The notes beneath the pieces are model-generated. The model saw only the letters and a program-made list of their open reading frames with translations, was not told the origin of the DNA and ran no database searches. A stretch of 5,511 nt of DNA. Source: SG8-41 sp035620515. GTDB taxonomy: Bacteria > Pseudomonadota > Gammaproteobacteria > Burkholderiales > SG8-41. The stretch lies in assembly GCA_035620515.1 (NCBI GenBank), contig DASPGR010000366.1, positions 1 to 5,511 of the forward strand. The letters are read 5' to 3'. Numbering within the stretch: position 1 is the stretch's first letter; every line of letters starts with the position of its first letter. Positions 1 to 5,276 of this stretch are shown here, piece by piece. The translations under genes and the position numbers were made by a program.

Positions 1-35
1 CTCGCCGCGATCTGGCGCAAGGCAAAGGTGGAGAT

Positions 36-683
36 ATGTCGCCAAGAAAACACGTAGTGATTACCGGCACGGGCAGATCCGGGACGACGTTTCTGGTCGA
101 GCTTCTGACGCACCTGGGCCTTAACACCGGGTTTACCCCCGAAACGCTGGGGGCGAGGAAATACGAGATAGCCCGCGCCGGCCTGGAGCACGACATAAGA
201 TGGGAGAAGTGTCCCTATATCGTGAAAAAGACCAGGTTCTACGAATACGCCCAGGAGGTCCTTGATCGTGGCGACATCGTTATCGAGCACGTGTTCGTTC
301 CGATGCGGGACCTGTTCTCGGCTGCGGAGAGCAGGCGGTTTGTCGAGAAGAGCACACTGTCACAACTGACCTTCGTGGAGCGAATGGCGGTAGCGCAGAG
401 CGGGGAGGCGCTCCCAGGCGGATTGTGGCGAACCACGTCGGTCGAGCCGGGCGAGCAGGAGAAAGTGCTCCTCGAGCAGCTTTACGATCTGCTGTACACG
501 CTCTCGAACACGTCCATCCCGCTCACCCTGATGCGTTTTCCCCGGATGGTCCACGACTCCCGCTACCTTTTCGGAAAGCTTGAGCCTATTCTCCAGGGGA
601 TCGCGTACGAGCGTTTCGCCGCGGGGTTTGCAGCGACGGCTCGTCCGGAGCTCGTGCACAACTTCGAGAAAAGTGGTCGCTAG
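36..683 (+). CDS. Sulfotransferase-like P-loop protein (short)
   Basis: The 215-residue product opens with a Walker-A/5'-phosphosulfate-binding loop, GTGRSGTTF, at residues 11-19, in the form typical of bacterial sulfotransferases of the Sulfotransfer_3 kind. A later segment, FVPMRDLFSAAESRR (residues 87-101), resembles the 3'-phosphate-binding region, with R91 and S95 or S99 as candidate PAPS contacts. The family transfers sulfate from PAPS to a sugar, lipid or other acceptor; the acceptor here is unknown. There is no signal peptide or membrane segment, so it is probably cytoplasmic. AAAGG and GGAG lie just before ATG 36, which supports this start, but the frame stays open to the left edge, so a longer N-terminus cannot be excluded. 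It is shorter than many sulfotransferases (about 250-300 residues) and may be C-terminally reduced. It uses AGA, AGG and ATA codons (R14, R41, I45, I54, R55, R67, R100) that its neighbours largely avoid, suggesting acquisition by transfer. Other P-loop kinases are a less likely alternative. Confidence 0.75.
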   Translation: MSPRKHVVITGTGRSGTTFLVELLTHLGLNTGFTPETLGARKYEIARAGLEHDIRWEKCPYIVKKTRFYEYAQEVLDRGDIVIEHVFVPMRDLFSAAESRRFVEKSTLSQLTFVERMAVAQSGEALPGGLWRTTSVEPGEQEKVLLEQLYDLLYTLSNTSIPLTLMRFPRMVHDSRYLFGKLEPILQGIAYERFAAGFAATARPELVHNFEKSGR

Positions 684-703
684 GTTGCCACGCGGGCCGC
701 GCA

Positions 704-718
704 GCGTCGCGGCGACGC
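704..718. other. Short GC hairpin between convergent genes
   Basis: A 6-bp perfect inverted repeat, GCGTCG-CGG-CGACGC, lies in the 54-base gap between the stop codons of the sulfotransferase-like gene and the OsmC-family gene. A convergent junction is where a two-way terminator would be expected, but neither strand has a T-tract after the stem. Calling it a terminator would be inference; only the hairpin is visible. Confidence 0.35.
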
Positions 719-737
719 AAGGGCCCTCGGTATCCGC

Positions 738-1163
738 CTAACCGCGTTCCGGTTCCCGGATTTCGAAGTCGTGCGTGATCGCCGCCGTCTTGGCGAGCAT
801 GATCGAGGCCGAGCAGTACTTCTCGGCCGAGAGGTGAACGGCACGCTCGACCTGCTCGGGCTTCAGGCCACGGCCGGTCACGACGAAGTGAAAGTGGATC
901 CGGGTGAACACTTTCGGGTCCTGCGGCGCGCGCTCGGCATCGATCTCCACGACGCAGTCCGTGACCGGAGCGCGGCTCTTCCTGAGAATGTGGACGACGT
1001 CATAGGCGGTGCAACCGCCGGTGCCGATGAGAACGGTTTCCATCGGCCGGGCGCCAAGGTTGCGTCCTCCGCCCTCGGGGGCGCCGTCCATCACGATCGC
1101 GTGACCGCTTTCGGACTCACCGAGAAACGCGACGTTCTCGATCCACTTGATCCGCACCTTCAT
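738..1163 (-). CDS. OsmC-family protein, YhfA type
   Basis: This 141-residue protein has the length and layout of a single-domain OsmC/Ohr-family member and closely resembles E. coli YhfA as I remember it: a VRIKWIENVAFLGESESGH start, then GGCTAYDVV (residues 49-57), FHFVVTGR (91-98) and LSAEKYCS (111-118). The two family cysteines are present at C51, at the head of the central helix, and C117. In characterised Ohr/OsmC proteins this pair reduces organic hydroperoxides, but the physiological role of the YhfA branch is not settled, so peroxidase activity is inferred. The start at 1163 is chosen because similarity begins at MKVRIKW; the in-frame extension to 1259 lies in the 3' end of the upstream gene and reads as low-complexity Arg/Ser. 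Only 7 bases separate it from the DUF218 stop codon and it has no obvious ribosome binding site, so co-transcription and translational coupling are likely. It is a soluble cytoplasmic protein. Confidence 0.9.
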   Translation of the reverse strand: MKVRIKWIENVAFLGESESGHAIVMDGAPEGGGRNLGARPMETVLIGTGGCTAYDVVHILRKSRAPVTDCVVEIDAERAPQDPKVFTRIHFHFVVTGRGLKPEQVERAVHLSAEKYCSASIMLAKTAAITHDFEIREPERG

Positions 1164-1170
1164 GGCGCGG

Positions 1171-1929
1171 TCAGACGCCCACCAGGATGCGCGCGTAGTA
1201 CCACGCGAGGCCGAACGCCTCGTGGAAGAACCGCGAGCTGTCGACCAGCGCATTCGCACTGGGCAGGAAATCCAGCGCCGTGAGCGAAAAGCGCGTGGCG
1301 TAACCGGTCGCCGCAGGAACGACGGTGAAGCCCATGCTGGTGAAGGCGAGCTTCGCGCGCGGCATGTGCCAGGCGTGCGTGACGAGATAGATGCGCCGCA
1401 CGCCGGCCGCGTTGAGAATCAGGAACGATGCGCGCGCGTTCTCCAGCGTGTTGTTCGAGGTCTCCTCGGTCCATTGCACCGGCACCTGGAAATCGCGCTG
1501 CATGACATCGCGCATCAAGCGTGCTTCCGGGATGGCGTTGCCTTCCGGTGCGCCGCCCGTCACCAGGATGGGCTTCTGAAGCGCGCGATTCAGGTGGGCG
1601 GCGTAACGCAGACGCTCGAGGATCCGGGGCTTGACGGTGTCGCCGCCGTATTCAGGCGCGCTGAAGTAGGTTCCGCCGCCGAGCACGACGATCGCCTGGC
1701 CGCTTGGGTCGGCAACCGGGTTGACGAACGCGGGCTCCAGAACATGCAATAGTGTGCGTCCCATGAACGGCATGGACAGCACGTAGAGAAGAAGAAATCC
1801 GAGAAGAACCGGCTTCCATGCTGCGAGCGGCCGGCGCCAGGCGAGTATCAGGGCCAGCAGCAGAATGAGCAGGACGATTCCCGGCGGCAAGAGCAGGGAC
1901 ACGATCGCGTTCGTCATCACCCAGTCCAT
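1171..1929 (-). CDS. DUF218 membrane protein, YdcF/ElyC-like
   Basis: This 252-residue protein has two N-terminal membrane helices (about residues 8-30 and 38-57) followed by a DUF218 domain (about 78-235). Family landmarks are AIVVLGGG (79-86), KPILVTGG (119-126), E135, the ETSNNTLENA segment (156-165) and LVTHAWHMPRA (182-192). The C-terminal FLPSANAL...HEAFGLAWY stretch matches the end of ElyC-like proteins. Two TM helices plus DUF218 is the ElyC arrangement. E. coli ElyC affects envelope and peptidoglycan assembly, probably through the lipid carrier; SanA and YdcF are other relatives, so the biochemical role here is not established. A strong GGAGGAG (1940-1946, minus strand) lies 10 bases before ATG 1929; an in-frame ATG at 1917 is less well placed. 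The gene is first of a two-gene minus-strand unit with the OsmC-family gene and is divergent from rplM. Its promoter must lie in 1930-2060, but I cannot see a convincing one. Confidence 0.87.
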   Translation of the reverse strand: MDWVMTNAIVSLLLPPGIVLLILLLALILAWRRPLAAWKPVLLGFLLLYVLSMPFMGRTLLHVLEPAFVNPVADPSGQAIVVLGGGTYFSAPEYGGDTVKPRILERLRYAAHLNRALQKPILVTGGAPEGNAIPEARLMRDVMQRDFQVPVQWTEETSNNTLENARASFLILNAAGVRRIYLVTHAWHMPRAKLAFTSMGFTVVPAATGYATRFSLTALDFLPSANALVDSSRFFHEAFGLAWYYARILVGV

Positions 1930-2057
1930 AGCGCTTCGGCTCCTCCGTAAAGACTGCTGGATTCGCGTCCGGCGAAGACAATGCCCGGCGCGACAAGGGA
2001 TTTTTTCGCTGGCGGGGCCGCGCTAACGGTGGCGGCCTTGCCGCGACCCGCTCGGGT

Positions 2058-2087
2058 TTGACACAGGCGCCTGATTCACAATAGAAT
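2058..2087 (+). promoter_or_regulatory. Sigma-70 promoter of rplM-rpsI
   Basis: A perfect -35 box TTGACA (2058-2063) is followed, after an 18-base spacer, by TAGAAT (2082-2087), one mismatch from the -10 consensus. The expected transcript start is near 2094, giving a leader of only about 30-35 bases before the L13 start. A strong vegetative promoter directly before rplM suits a ribosomal protein operon. I see no attenuator or clear protein-binding structure in the leader. Confidence 0.8.
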
Positions 2088-2127
2088 TCGCCCTTTTCCG
2101 CAGAACGCGCACGCGAGCAAAATGCTG

Positions 2128-2556
2128 ATGAAAACGTATACGGCAAAACCGCACGAAATCCCCCGCGGCTGGTATGTGGTGGATGCCTCCGGCAAAGTGC
2201 TGGGGAGGCTTGCCGCCGAGATCGCGCGCCGGCTGCGCGGAAAGCACAAGCCCGAATTCACGCCGCATACCGACACCGGAGATTATATCGTGGTGGTCAA
2301 TGCCGACAAATTGCGCGTTACGGGCAGGAAGGCGGATCAGAAGACCTATTACCGGCACAGTTCCTACCCGGGCGGCATCTACAGCACCAGCTTCGCGAAG
2401 CTGCACGCTCGTCATCCGGACCGGGTGCTGCGCCTCGCGGTGAAGGGCATGTTGCCCAAGGGTCCGCTCGGTTACGCGATGCTGCGCAAGATGAAAATCT
2501 ACGCCGGCGCGTCCCATCCGCATTCCGCGCAGCAGCCCAAACAACTGGAGCTCTAG
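2128..2556 (+). CDS. rplM: 50S ribosomal protein L13
   Basis: This is large-subunit ribosomal protein L13, 142 residues, the normal full length for bacteria. L13 binds 23S rRNA and is an early assembly protein. Visible signatures are WYVVDASGKVLGRLA (residues 15-29), the RRLRGKHKPEFTPH stretch (34-47), YYRHSSYPGGIY (74-85) and the family signature VKGMLPKGPLGYAM (105-118), with a typical PHSAQQP near the C-terminus. Two in-frame ATGs stand six bases apart (2122 and 2128, ATG-CTG-ATG). I choose 2128 because family members begin MKT. The weak GAG at 2115-2117 lies 4 bases from the first ATG and 10 from the second, so it does not settle the matter. It is the first gene after the 2058-2087 promoter and is followed 8 bases after its stop by rpsI, the usual rplM-rpsI pair. 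Confidence 0.97.
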   Translation: MKTYTAKPHEIPRGWYVVDASGKVLGRLAAEIARRLRGKHKPEFTPHTDTGDYIVVVNADKLRVTGRKADQKTYYRHSSYPGGIYSTSFAKLHARHPDRVLRLAVKGMLPKGPLGYAMLRKMKIYAGASHPHSAQQPKQLEL

Positions 2557-2564
2557 AACGCAAC

Positions 2565-2963
2565 ATGGCGACCCAACGGCAATACAACTACGGCACCGGC
2601 CGCCGCAAGACCGCGGTGGCGCGCGTATTCATCAGGCCCGGCAAGGGCGATATCACGGTGAACGGCAAGCCCGTCGACCAGTTCTTCTCCCGCGAGACGG
2701 GGCGCATGATCGTGCGCCAGCCGCTGGAGGTGACGAACAGCACGACGACCTTCGATATCACGGTGAACGTCGGCGGAGGCGGGGAGAATGGCCAGGCGGG
2801 CGCAGTGCGCCACGGCATCGCCCGTGCCCTCATCGATTACGATGCGGCGTTCAAGCCGCCGCTGAAGAAAGCGGGGCTGGTGACGCGCGACGCGCGCGAG
2901 GTGGAGCGCAAGAAAGTGGGGTTGCACAAGGCGCGACGGCGCAAGCAGTTCTCGAAACGGTAA
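2565..2963 (+). CDS. rpsI: 30S ribosomal protein S9
   Basis: This is small-subunit ribosomal protein S9, 132 residues and full length. The N-terminus carries YGTGRRKTAVARV (residues 9-21), the centre has the S9 signature GGGENGQAGAVRHGIARAL (71-89), and the protein ends in the basic tail RRRKQFSKR. The last residues of this tail reach the P site and contact the anticodon arm of tRNA in known ribosomes; the terminal Lys-Arg is intact here. The 8-base gap after rplM has no Shine-Dalgarno at normal distance: the nearest GGAG (2547-2550) is 14 bases before the ATG, inside the end of rplM. Translational coupling to L13 is therefore likely. A GC-rich hairpin follows 19 bases after the stop codon. 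A 17-base direct repeat lies inside the gene (separate entry). Confidence 0.97.
   Translation: MATQRQYNYGTGRRKTAVARVFIRPGKGDITVNGKPVDQFFSRETGRMIVRQPLEVTNSTTTFDITVNVGGGGENGQAGAVRHGIARALIDYDAAFKPPLKKAGLVTRDAREVERKKVGLHKARRRKQFSKR
2648..2769 (+). repeat. 17-bp in-frame direct repeat within rpsI
   Basis: The 17-mer CGATATCACGGTGAACG occurs exactly at 2648-2664 and again at 2753-2769, 105 bases (35 codons) apart and in the same reading frame. Both copies encode Asp-Ile-Thr-Val-Asn (S9 residues 29-33 and 64-68), each in a beta-strand region of S9. The identity is visible; an origin by duplication, rather than by chance plus shared codon preference, is not shown. Confidence 0.85.
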
Positions 2964-2982
2964 ACGGAATTGCCCGCGACTG

Positions 2983-3003
2983 AGCCGCCTGCGGGCGGCT
3001 TTG
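2983..3003 (+). terminator. Hairpin after rpsI, probably a leaky terminator
   Basis: A perfect 7-bp stem AGCCGCC/GGCGGCT encloses a TGCG loop at 2983-3000. Counting the last stem base, only three T residues follow (TTTG) before the sequence becomes mixed. The stem is strong but the T-tract is poor, so termination may be partial. It lies 19 bases after the rpsI stop and 28 bases before the argC start, with no clear promoter between it and argC. Confidence 0.55.
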
Positions 3004-3019
3004 TCGTCTCTGGACCTGG

Positions 3020-3026
3020 AAGGTGG
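3020..3026 (+). promoter_or_regulatory. Ribosome binding site of argC
   Basis: AAGGTGG, with AAGG ending 7 bases before ATG 3031, is a good Shine-Dalgarno sequence. Together with the nucleotide-binding motif beginning at residue 9, it fixes the argC start. Confidence 0.75.
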
Positions 3027-3030
3027 ATAG

Positions 3031-4071
3031 ATGGCGAAAAACGGCATCACGGTCGGCATCGTAGGCGGCACCGGCTACACCGGTGTCGAGCTGCTGCGCC
3101 TGCTCGCCCAGCATCCGCACTGCGAGCTGAGGGCGATCACCTCGCGCAAGGAGGCGGGCATGGGGGTTGCCGACCTCTTCCCGAACCTGCGGGGCCGGGT
3201 CCGCTTGAAATTCTCTGATCCGGGGAAGGCGGGCCTCGAATCCTGCGACCTCGTTTTCTTTGCAACGCCCAACGGCGTGGCCATGGAGCAGGCGCGCGCG
3301 TTGATCGATGCCGGCGTGCGCATCATCGACATCGCTGCGGACTTTCGCATCAAGGACGTCGCGCTTTGGGAACGGTGGTACGGCGTCAAGCACGCGTGCC
3401 CCGAGCTGGTGGCGGAGGCGGTCTATGGCCTGCCGGAGATTCACCGCGAGCGCGTCCGCGAGGCGCGAATCGTCGCGAACCCCGGTTGTTATCCGACCGC
3501 AGTGCAACTGGGCTTCCTGCCGTTGATCGAGGCCGGCATTGTCGATGTCGACCACCTCATCGCCGACGCGAAGTCCGGCGTGTCGGGCGCCGGGCGCCGG
3601 GCAGAAGTACATACGCTGCTGGCGGAAGCATCCGACAACTTCAAGGCGTATGGCATCAACGGCCATCGCCACCATCCCGAAATCGTGCAGGGGCTGTCGG
3701 CTGTCGCAGGGCGCGCCGTCGGGCTCGTCTTCGTGCCGCATCTCACCCCCATGATCCGCGGCATTCACGCGACACTCTACGCGCGCATGACGAAAAGCGC
3801 CGACCTGCAGGCGTTGTATGAAAAACGCTTCGCGCGGGAAACTTTCGTCGACGTGATGCCGGCGGGCGCCCATCCGGACACGCGCTCGGTGCGGGGCGCC
3901 AATATGTGCCGCATCGCGGTCCATCAGCCGGACGGCGGCGACACCGCCGTGGTACTGTCCGTTATCGACAATCTGGTGAAGGGCGCTTCGGGCCAGGCCG
4001 TCCAGAACATGAACATCATGTTCGGCCTTCCCGAAAACGCGGGCCTCGAGCAGCTCGCCCTGATGCCGTAA
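3031..4071 (+). CDS. argC: N-acetyl-gamma-glutamyl-phosphate reductase
   Basis: This 346-residue enzyme catalyses the third step of arginine synthesis, NADPH-dependent reduction of N-acetyl-gamma-glutamyl phosphate to N-acetylglutamate semialdehyde, in the cytoplasm. The N-terminal Rossmann fold shows GIVGGTGYTGVELLRLL (residues 9-25). The catalytic cysteine is C153 in ANPGCYPTA (149-157). KSGVSGAGR and the INGHRHHPEI segment follow; by comparison with characterised ArgC, H212 is the likely catalytic histidine. The C-terminal NLVKGASGQAVQNMN motif is also intact. At about 345 residues it belongs to the longer ArgC type found in many Proteobacteria, rather than the shorter type of about 310. 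It lies just after rpsI beyond a weak terminator-like hairpin and starts a tight plus-strand run: the ribosome binding site of the next gene overlaps its own stop codon. I see no arginine-repressor box upstream. Confidence 0.97.
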   Translation: MAKNGITVGIVGGTGYTGVELLRLLAQHPHCELRAITSRKEAGMGVADLFPNLRGRVRLKFSDPGKAGLESCDLVFFATPNGVAMEQARALIDAGVRIIDIAADFRIKDVALWERWYGVKHACPELVAEAVYGLPEIHRERVREARIVANPGCYPTAVQLGFLPLIEAGIVDVDHLIADAKSGVSGAGRRAEVHTLLAEASDNFKAYGINGHRHHPEIVQGLSAVAGRAVGLVFVPHLTPMIRGIHATLYARMTKSADLQALYEKRFARETFVDVMPAGAHPDTRSVRGANMCRIAVHQPDGGDTAVVLSVIDNLVKGASGQAVQNMNIMFGLPENAGLEQLALMP

Positions 4072-4074
4072 GGA
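4070..4074 (+). promoter_or_regulatory. Ribosome binding site overlapping the argC stop
   Basis: AAGGA begins within the TAA stop of argC and ends 6 bases before ATG 4081. It supports that start for the downstream membrane protein and points to translational coupling with argC. Confidence 0.7.
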
Positions 4075-4080
4075 TTCCGC

Positions 4081-4827
4081 ATGCCACGTTTTAGCCAGTT
4101 GAGGCGCAGGTTCGGGATCACCGCCCGGCGCGTGGATGTGCGCACTTACATTCCGTGGTACTGGCGTGCGCTGATGATCGTGGCGCTTGGCGCGCTCGTC
4201 GTCGGTGTCGGCTGGACGACCTACGAGTACGGCATGGAGTTCGCCGGGTTTCGCCAGAGCGAGGCGGCGCGGGACCTTGCGCGGCTGCGCGAGGAAGTGC
4301 GCGAGCGTGACGAGAAGCTCGGTGAGCTGCAATCGAGTGTCGCAGCGGCCGATCGCCAGCTGCAGATCGAGCGCGCGACGTTCGGCGATCTCGAGCGCCA
4401 GGTGAAGTCGCTCTCCGCGGAGAACGCAGCCCTGCGCGAGGACCTCGCGTTCTTCCAGTCGCTGATGTCGGCGGAGAGCAAGAGCGCGGCGCTCACCGTG
4501 AACCGCTTCCGGGTGCGGCGCGAGGCGGCTCCCGGCGAGTATCGCTATCGGCTGCTCCTGGTCCAGACCGGCCAGCGCGTCTCCGAATTCAAGGGAAAGC
4601 TGCAATTTGTCCTCAATCTCGAGCAGGGCAACCGCGAGGTCGTGGTGATGCTCCCCCCCGAGAATGAGACAAAAGTCAAAGATTACGAGTTGAGCTTCAA
4701 GTTTTTTCAGCGCGTGGAGGGCACATTCAAGGTTTCGCCCGAGGCGGTGCTGAAAAGCATGCAGGTTCGGGTCTATGAAAACGGCGCAACTCAGCCTAAA
4801 CTAACGCAAAGCGCGTCGGTATCCTGA
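4081..4827 (+). CDS. Single-pass membrane coiled-coil protein, DUF6776-like
   Basis: The 248-residue protein has a short basic N-terminal tail (residues 1-27, eight arginines), one membrane helix (about 28-47, ALMIVALGALVVGVGW core), a long coiled coil (about 60-130, rich in Glu/Arg/Leu) and a probable beta-rich C-terminal domain (about 136-240). The positive-inside rule puts the tail in the cytoplasm and the coiled coil and C-terminal domain outside the membrane. It resembles the uncharacterised family I recall as DUF6776, encoded between argC and a bactofilin gene in several Proteobacteria, including Pseudomonas aeruginosa by memory. No enzyme motif is visible. It is 9 bases downstream of argC, and its stop codon overlaps the ribosome binding site of the bactofilin gene. 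An adaptor or scaffold role linking bactofilin to the periplasm is inference. The Pfam-style name is from memory; topology and position are visible. Confidence 0.85.
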   Translation: MPRFSQLRRRFGITARRVDVRTYIPWYWRALMIVALGALVVGVGWTTYEYGMEFAGFRQSEAARDLARLREEVRERDEKLGELQSSVAAADRQLQIERATFGDLERQVKSLSAENAALREDLAFFQSLMSAESKSAALTVNRFRVRREAAPGEYRYRLLLVQTGQRVSEFKGKLQFVLNLEQGNREVVVMLPPENETKVKDYELSFKFFQRVEGTFKVSPEAVLKSMQVRVYENGATQPKLTQSASVS

Positions 4828-4830
4828 GGG
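4826..4830 (+). promoter_or_regulatory. Ribosome binding site overlapping a stop codon
   Basis: GAGGG shares two bases with the TGA stop of the coiled-coil protein gene and lies 6 bases before the bactofilin ATG at 4837. This is the same stop-overlapping arrangement as at the argC junction and suggests coupled translation. Confidence 0.65.
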
Positions 4831-4836
4831 CAGGAC

Positions 4837-5247
4837 ATGTTTGGAGACAAGGCAAACAGCAAGCCGCAAAGCCGGATCGATTGCCTGATCGGGGCGGGCA
4901 CCACCGTCGAGGGCAACATCGAGTTCACCGGCGGCCTGCGCGTCGATGGAAAGGTGCGCGGAAACGTCACCGCGGCCGAAGGCAAACCGGGCACGCTGGT
5001 GCTGTCGGAGCAGGCGCAGATCGAGGGCGAAATCCGCGTCTCGCACGTGGTCATCAACGGGACGGTCATCGGCCCGGTTTATGCCGTCGAGTACGTTGAA
5101 CTGCAGCCCAGGGCGAATGTCACAGGTGACGTGCACTACAAAACGCTGGAAATGCAGCTTGGCGCCGTGGTTCAGGGCCGGCTGGTGTTCGAGACCGACG
5201 GCAAGGCGGAGAAGGTCGTCCAGTTCAAGTCGGCCTCCGCCGAATGA
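4837..5247 (+). CDS. Bactofilin (polymer-forming cytoskeletal protein)
   Basis: This 136-residue protein has the bactofilin (DUF583) fold: a central domain (about residues 13-118) built from short beta-helix rungs with Gly/Val/Ile periodicity. Examples are LIGAGTTVEGNIEF (17-30), LRVDGKVRGNV (34-44), AQIEGEIRVSHVVINGTVIG (60-79) and ANVTGDVHYKTLEM (93-106). Short polar tails flank it and there is no signal peptide or membrane helix. Bactofilins self-assemble into nucleotide-free filaments on the inner face of the cytoplasmic membrane and help localise envelope enzymes, often peptidoglycan hydrolases or synthases. The length is normal for a minimal bactofilin. It is 9 bases after the membrane coiled-coil gene, which makes that protein a candidate partner, and 29 bases before erpA. 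Confidence 0.93.
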   Translation: MFGDKANSKPQSRIDCLIGAGTTVEGNIEFTGGLRVDGKVRGNVTAAEGKPGTLVLSEQAQIEGEIRVSHVVINGTVIGPVYAVEYVELQPRANVTGDVHYKTLEMQLGAVVQGRLVFETDGKAEKVVQFKSASAE

Positions 5248-5266
5248 GCCCGGCGCAATATCACGC

Positions 5267-5271
5267 AGGAG
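5267..5271 (+). promoter_or_regulatory. Ribosome binding site deciding the erpA start
   Basis: AGGAG ends 5 bases before ATG 5277. An in-frame GTG at 5271 overlaps this element and so is an unlikely start, which makes ATG 5277 the better choice. Confidence 0.75.
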
Positions 5272-5276
5272 TGAAC

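Noticed and set aside
1..57. Frame 1 is open from the left edge to a TAG at 55-57 and could be the tail of an upstream gene overlapping the sulfotransferase start by 22 bases.
   Set aside because: Only 18 codons are visible, with no recognisable motif, and all three plus frames are open near the edge, so no call is possible.
771..1752. Two long plus-strand frames (771-1283 and 1147-1752) opposite the OsmC and DUF218 genes.
   Set aside because: Arg/His/Gly-rich translations with no domain; they are antisense shadows of two minus-strand genes with clear family motifs.
1930..2057. Possible minus-strand promoter for the DUF218 gene, with TTGTCT at 1976-1981 as a -35-like box, and a run of six T at 2001-2006.
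   Set aside because: No acceptable -10 box is found at a 16-18 base spacing, and the T run has no stem before it, so neither a promoter nor a terminator can be supported.
3415..3422. GCTGGTGG, the E. coli Chi octamer, in argC.
   Set aside because: A single octamer in GC-rich coding sequence is expected by chance, and Chi motifs differ between lineages.
3586..3603. Tandem GGGCGCC units inside argC.
   Set aside because: They fall in codons for the conserved SGAGRR segment of ArgC and follow from GC-rich codon choice.
2851..4605. A 584-codon open frame on the minus strand, antisense to the end of rpsI, all of argC and most of the coiled-coil gene.
   Set aside because: It overlaps three well-supported plus-strand genes, its product is a His/Arg/Asp-rich string with no recognisable domain, and long antisense frames are common in GC-rich DNA with strong third-position bias.
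4653..4659. A run of seven C in the coiled-coil gene that might allow frameshifting.
   Set aside because: The frame is intact on both sides with a sensible product (Leu-Pro-Pro-Glu), and there is no sign of an alternative-frame product.
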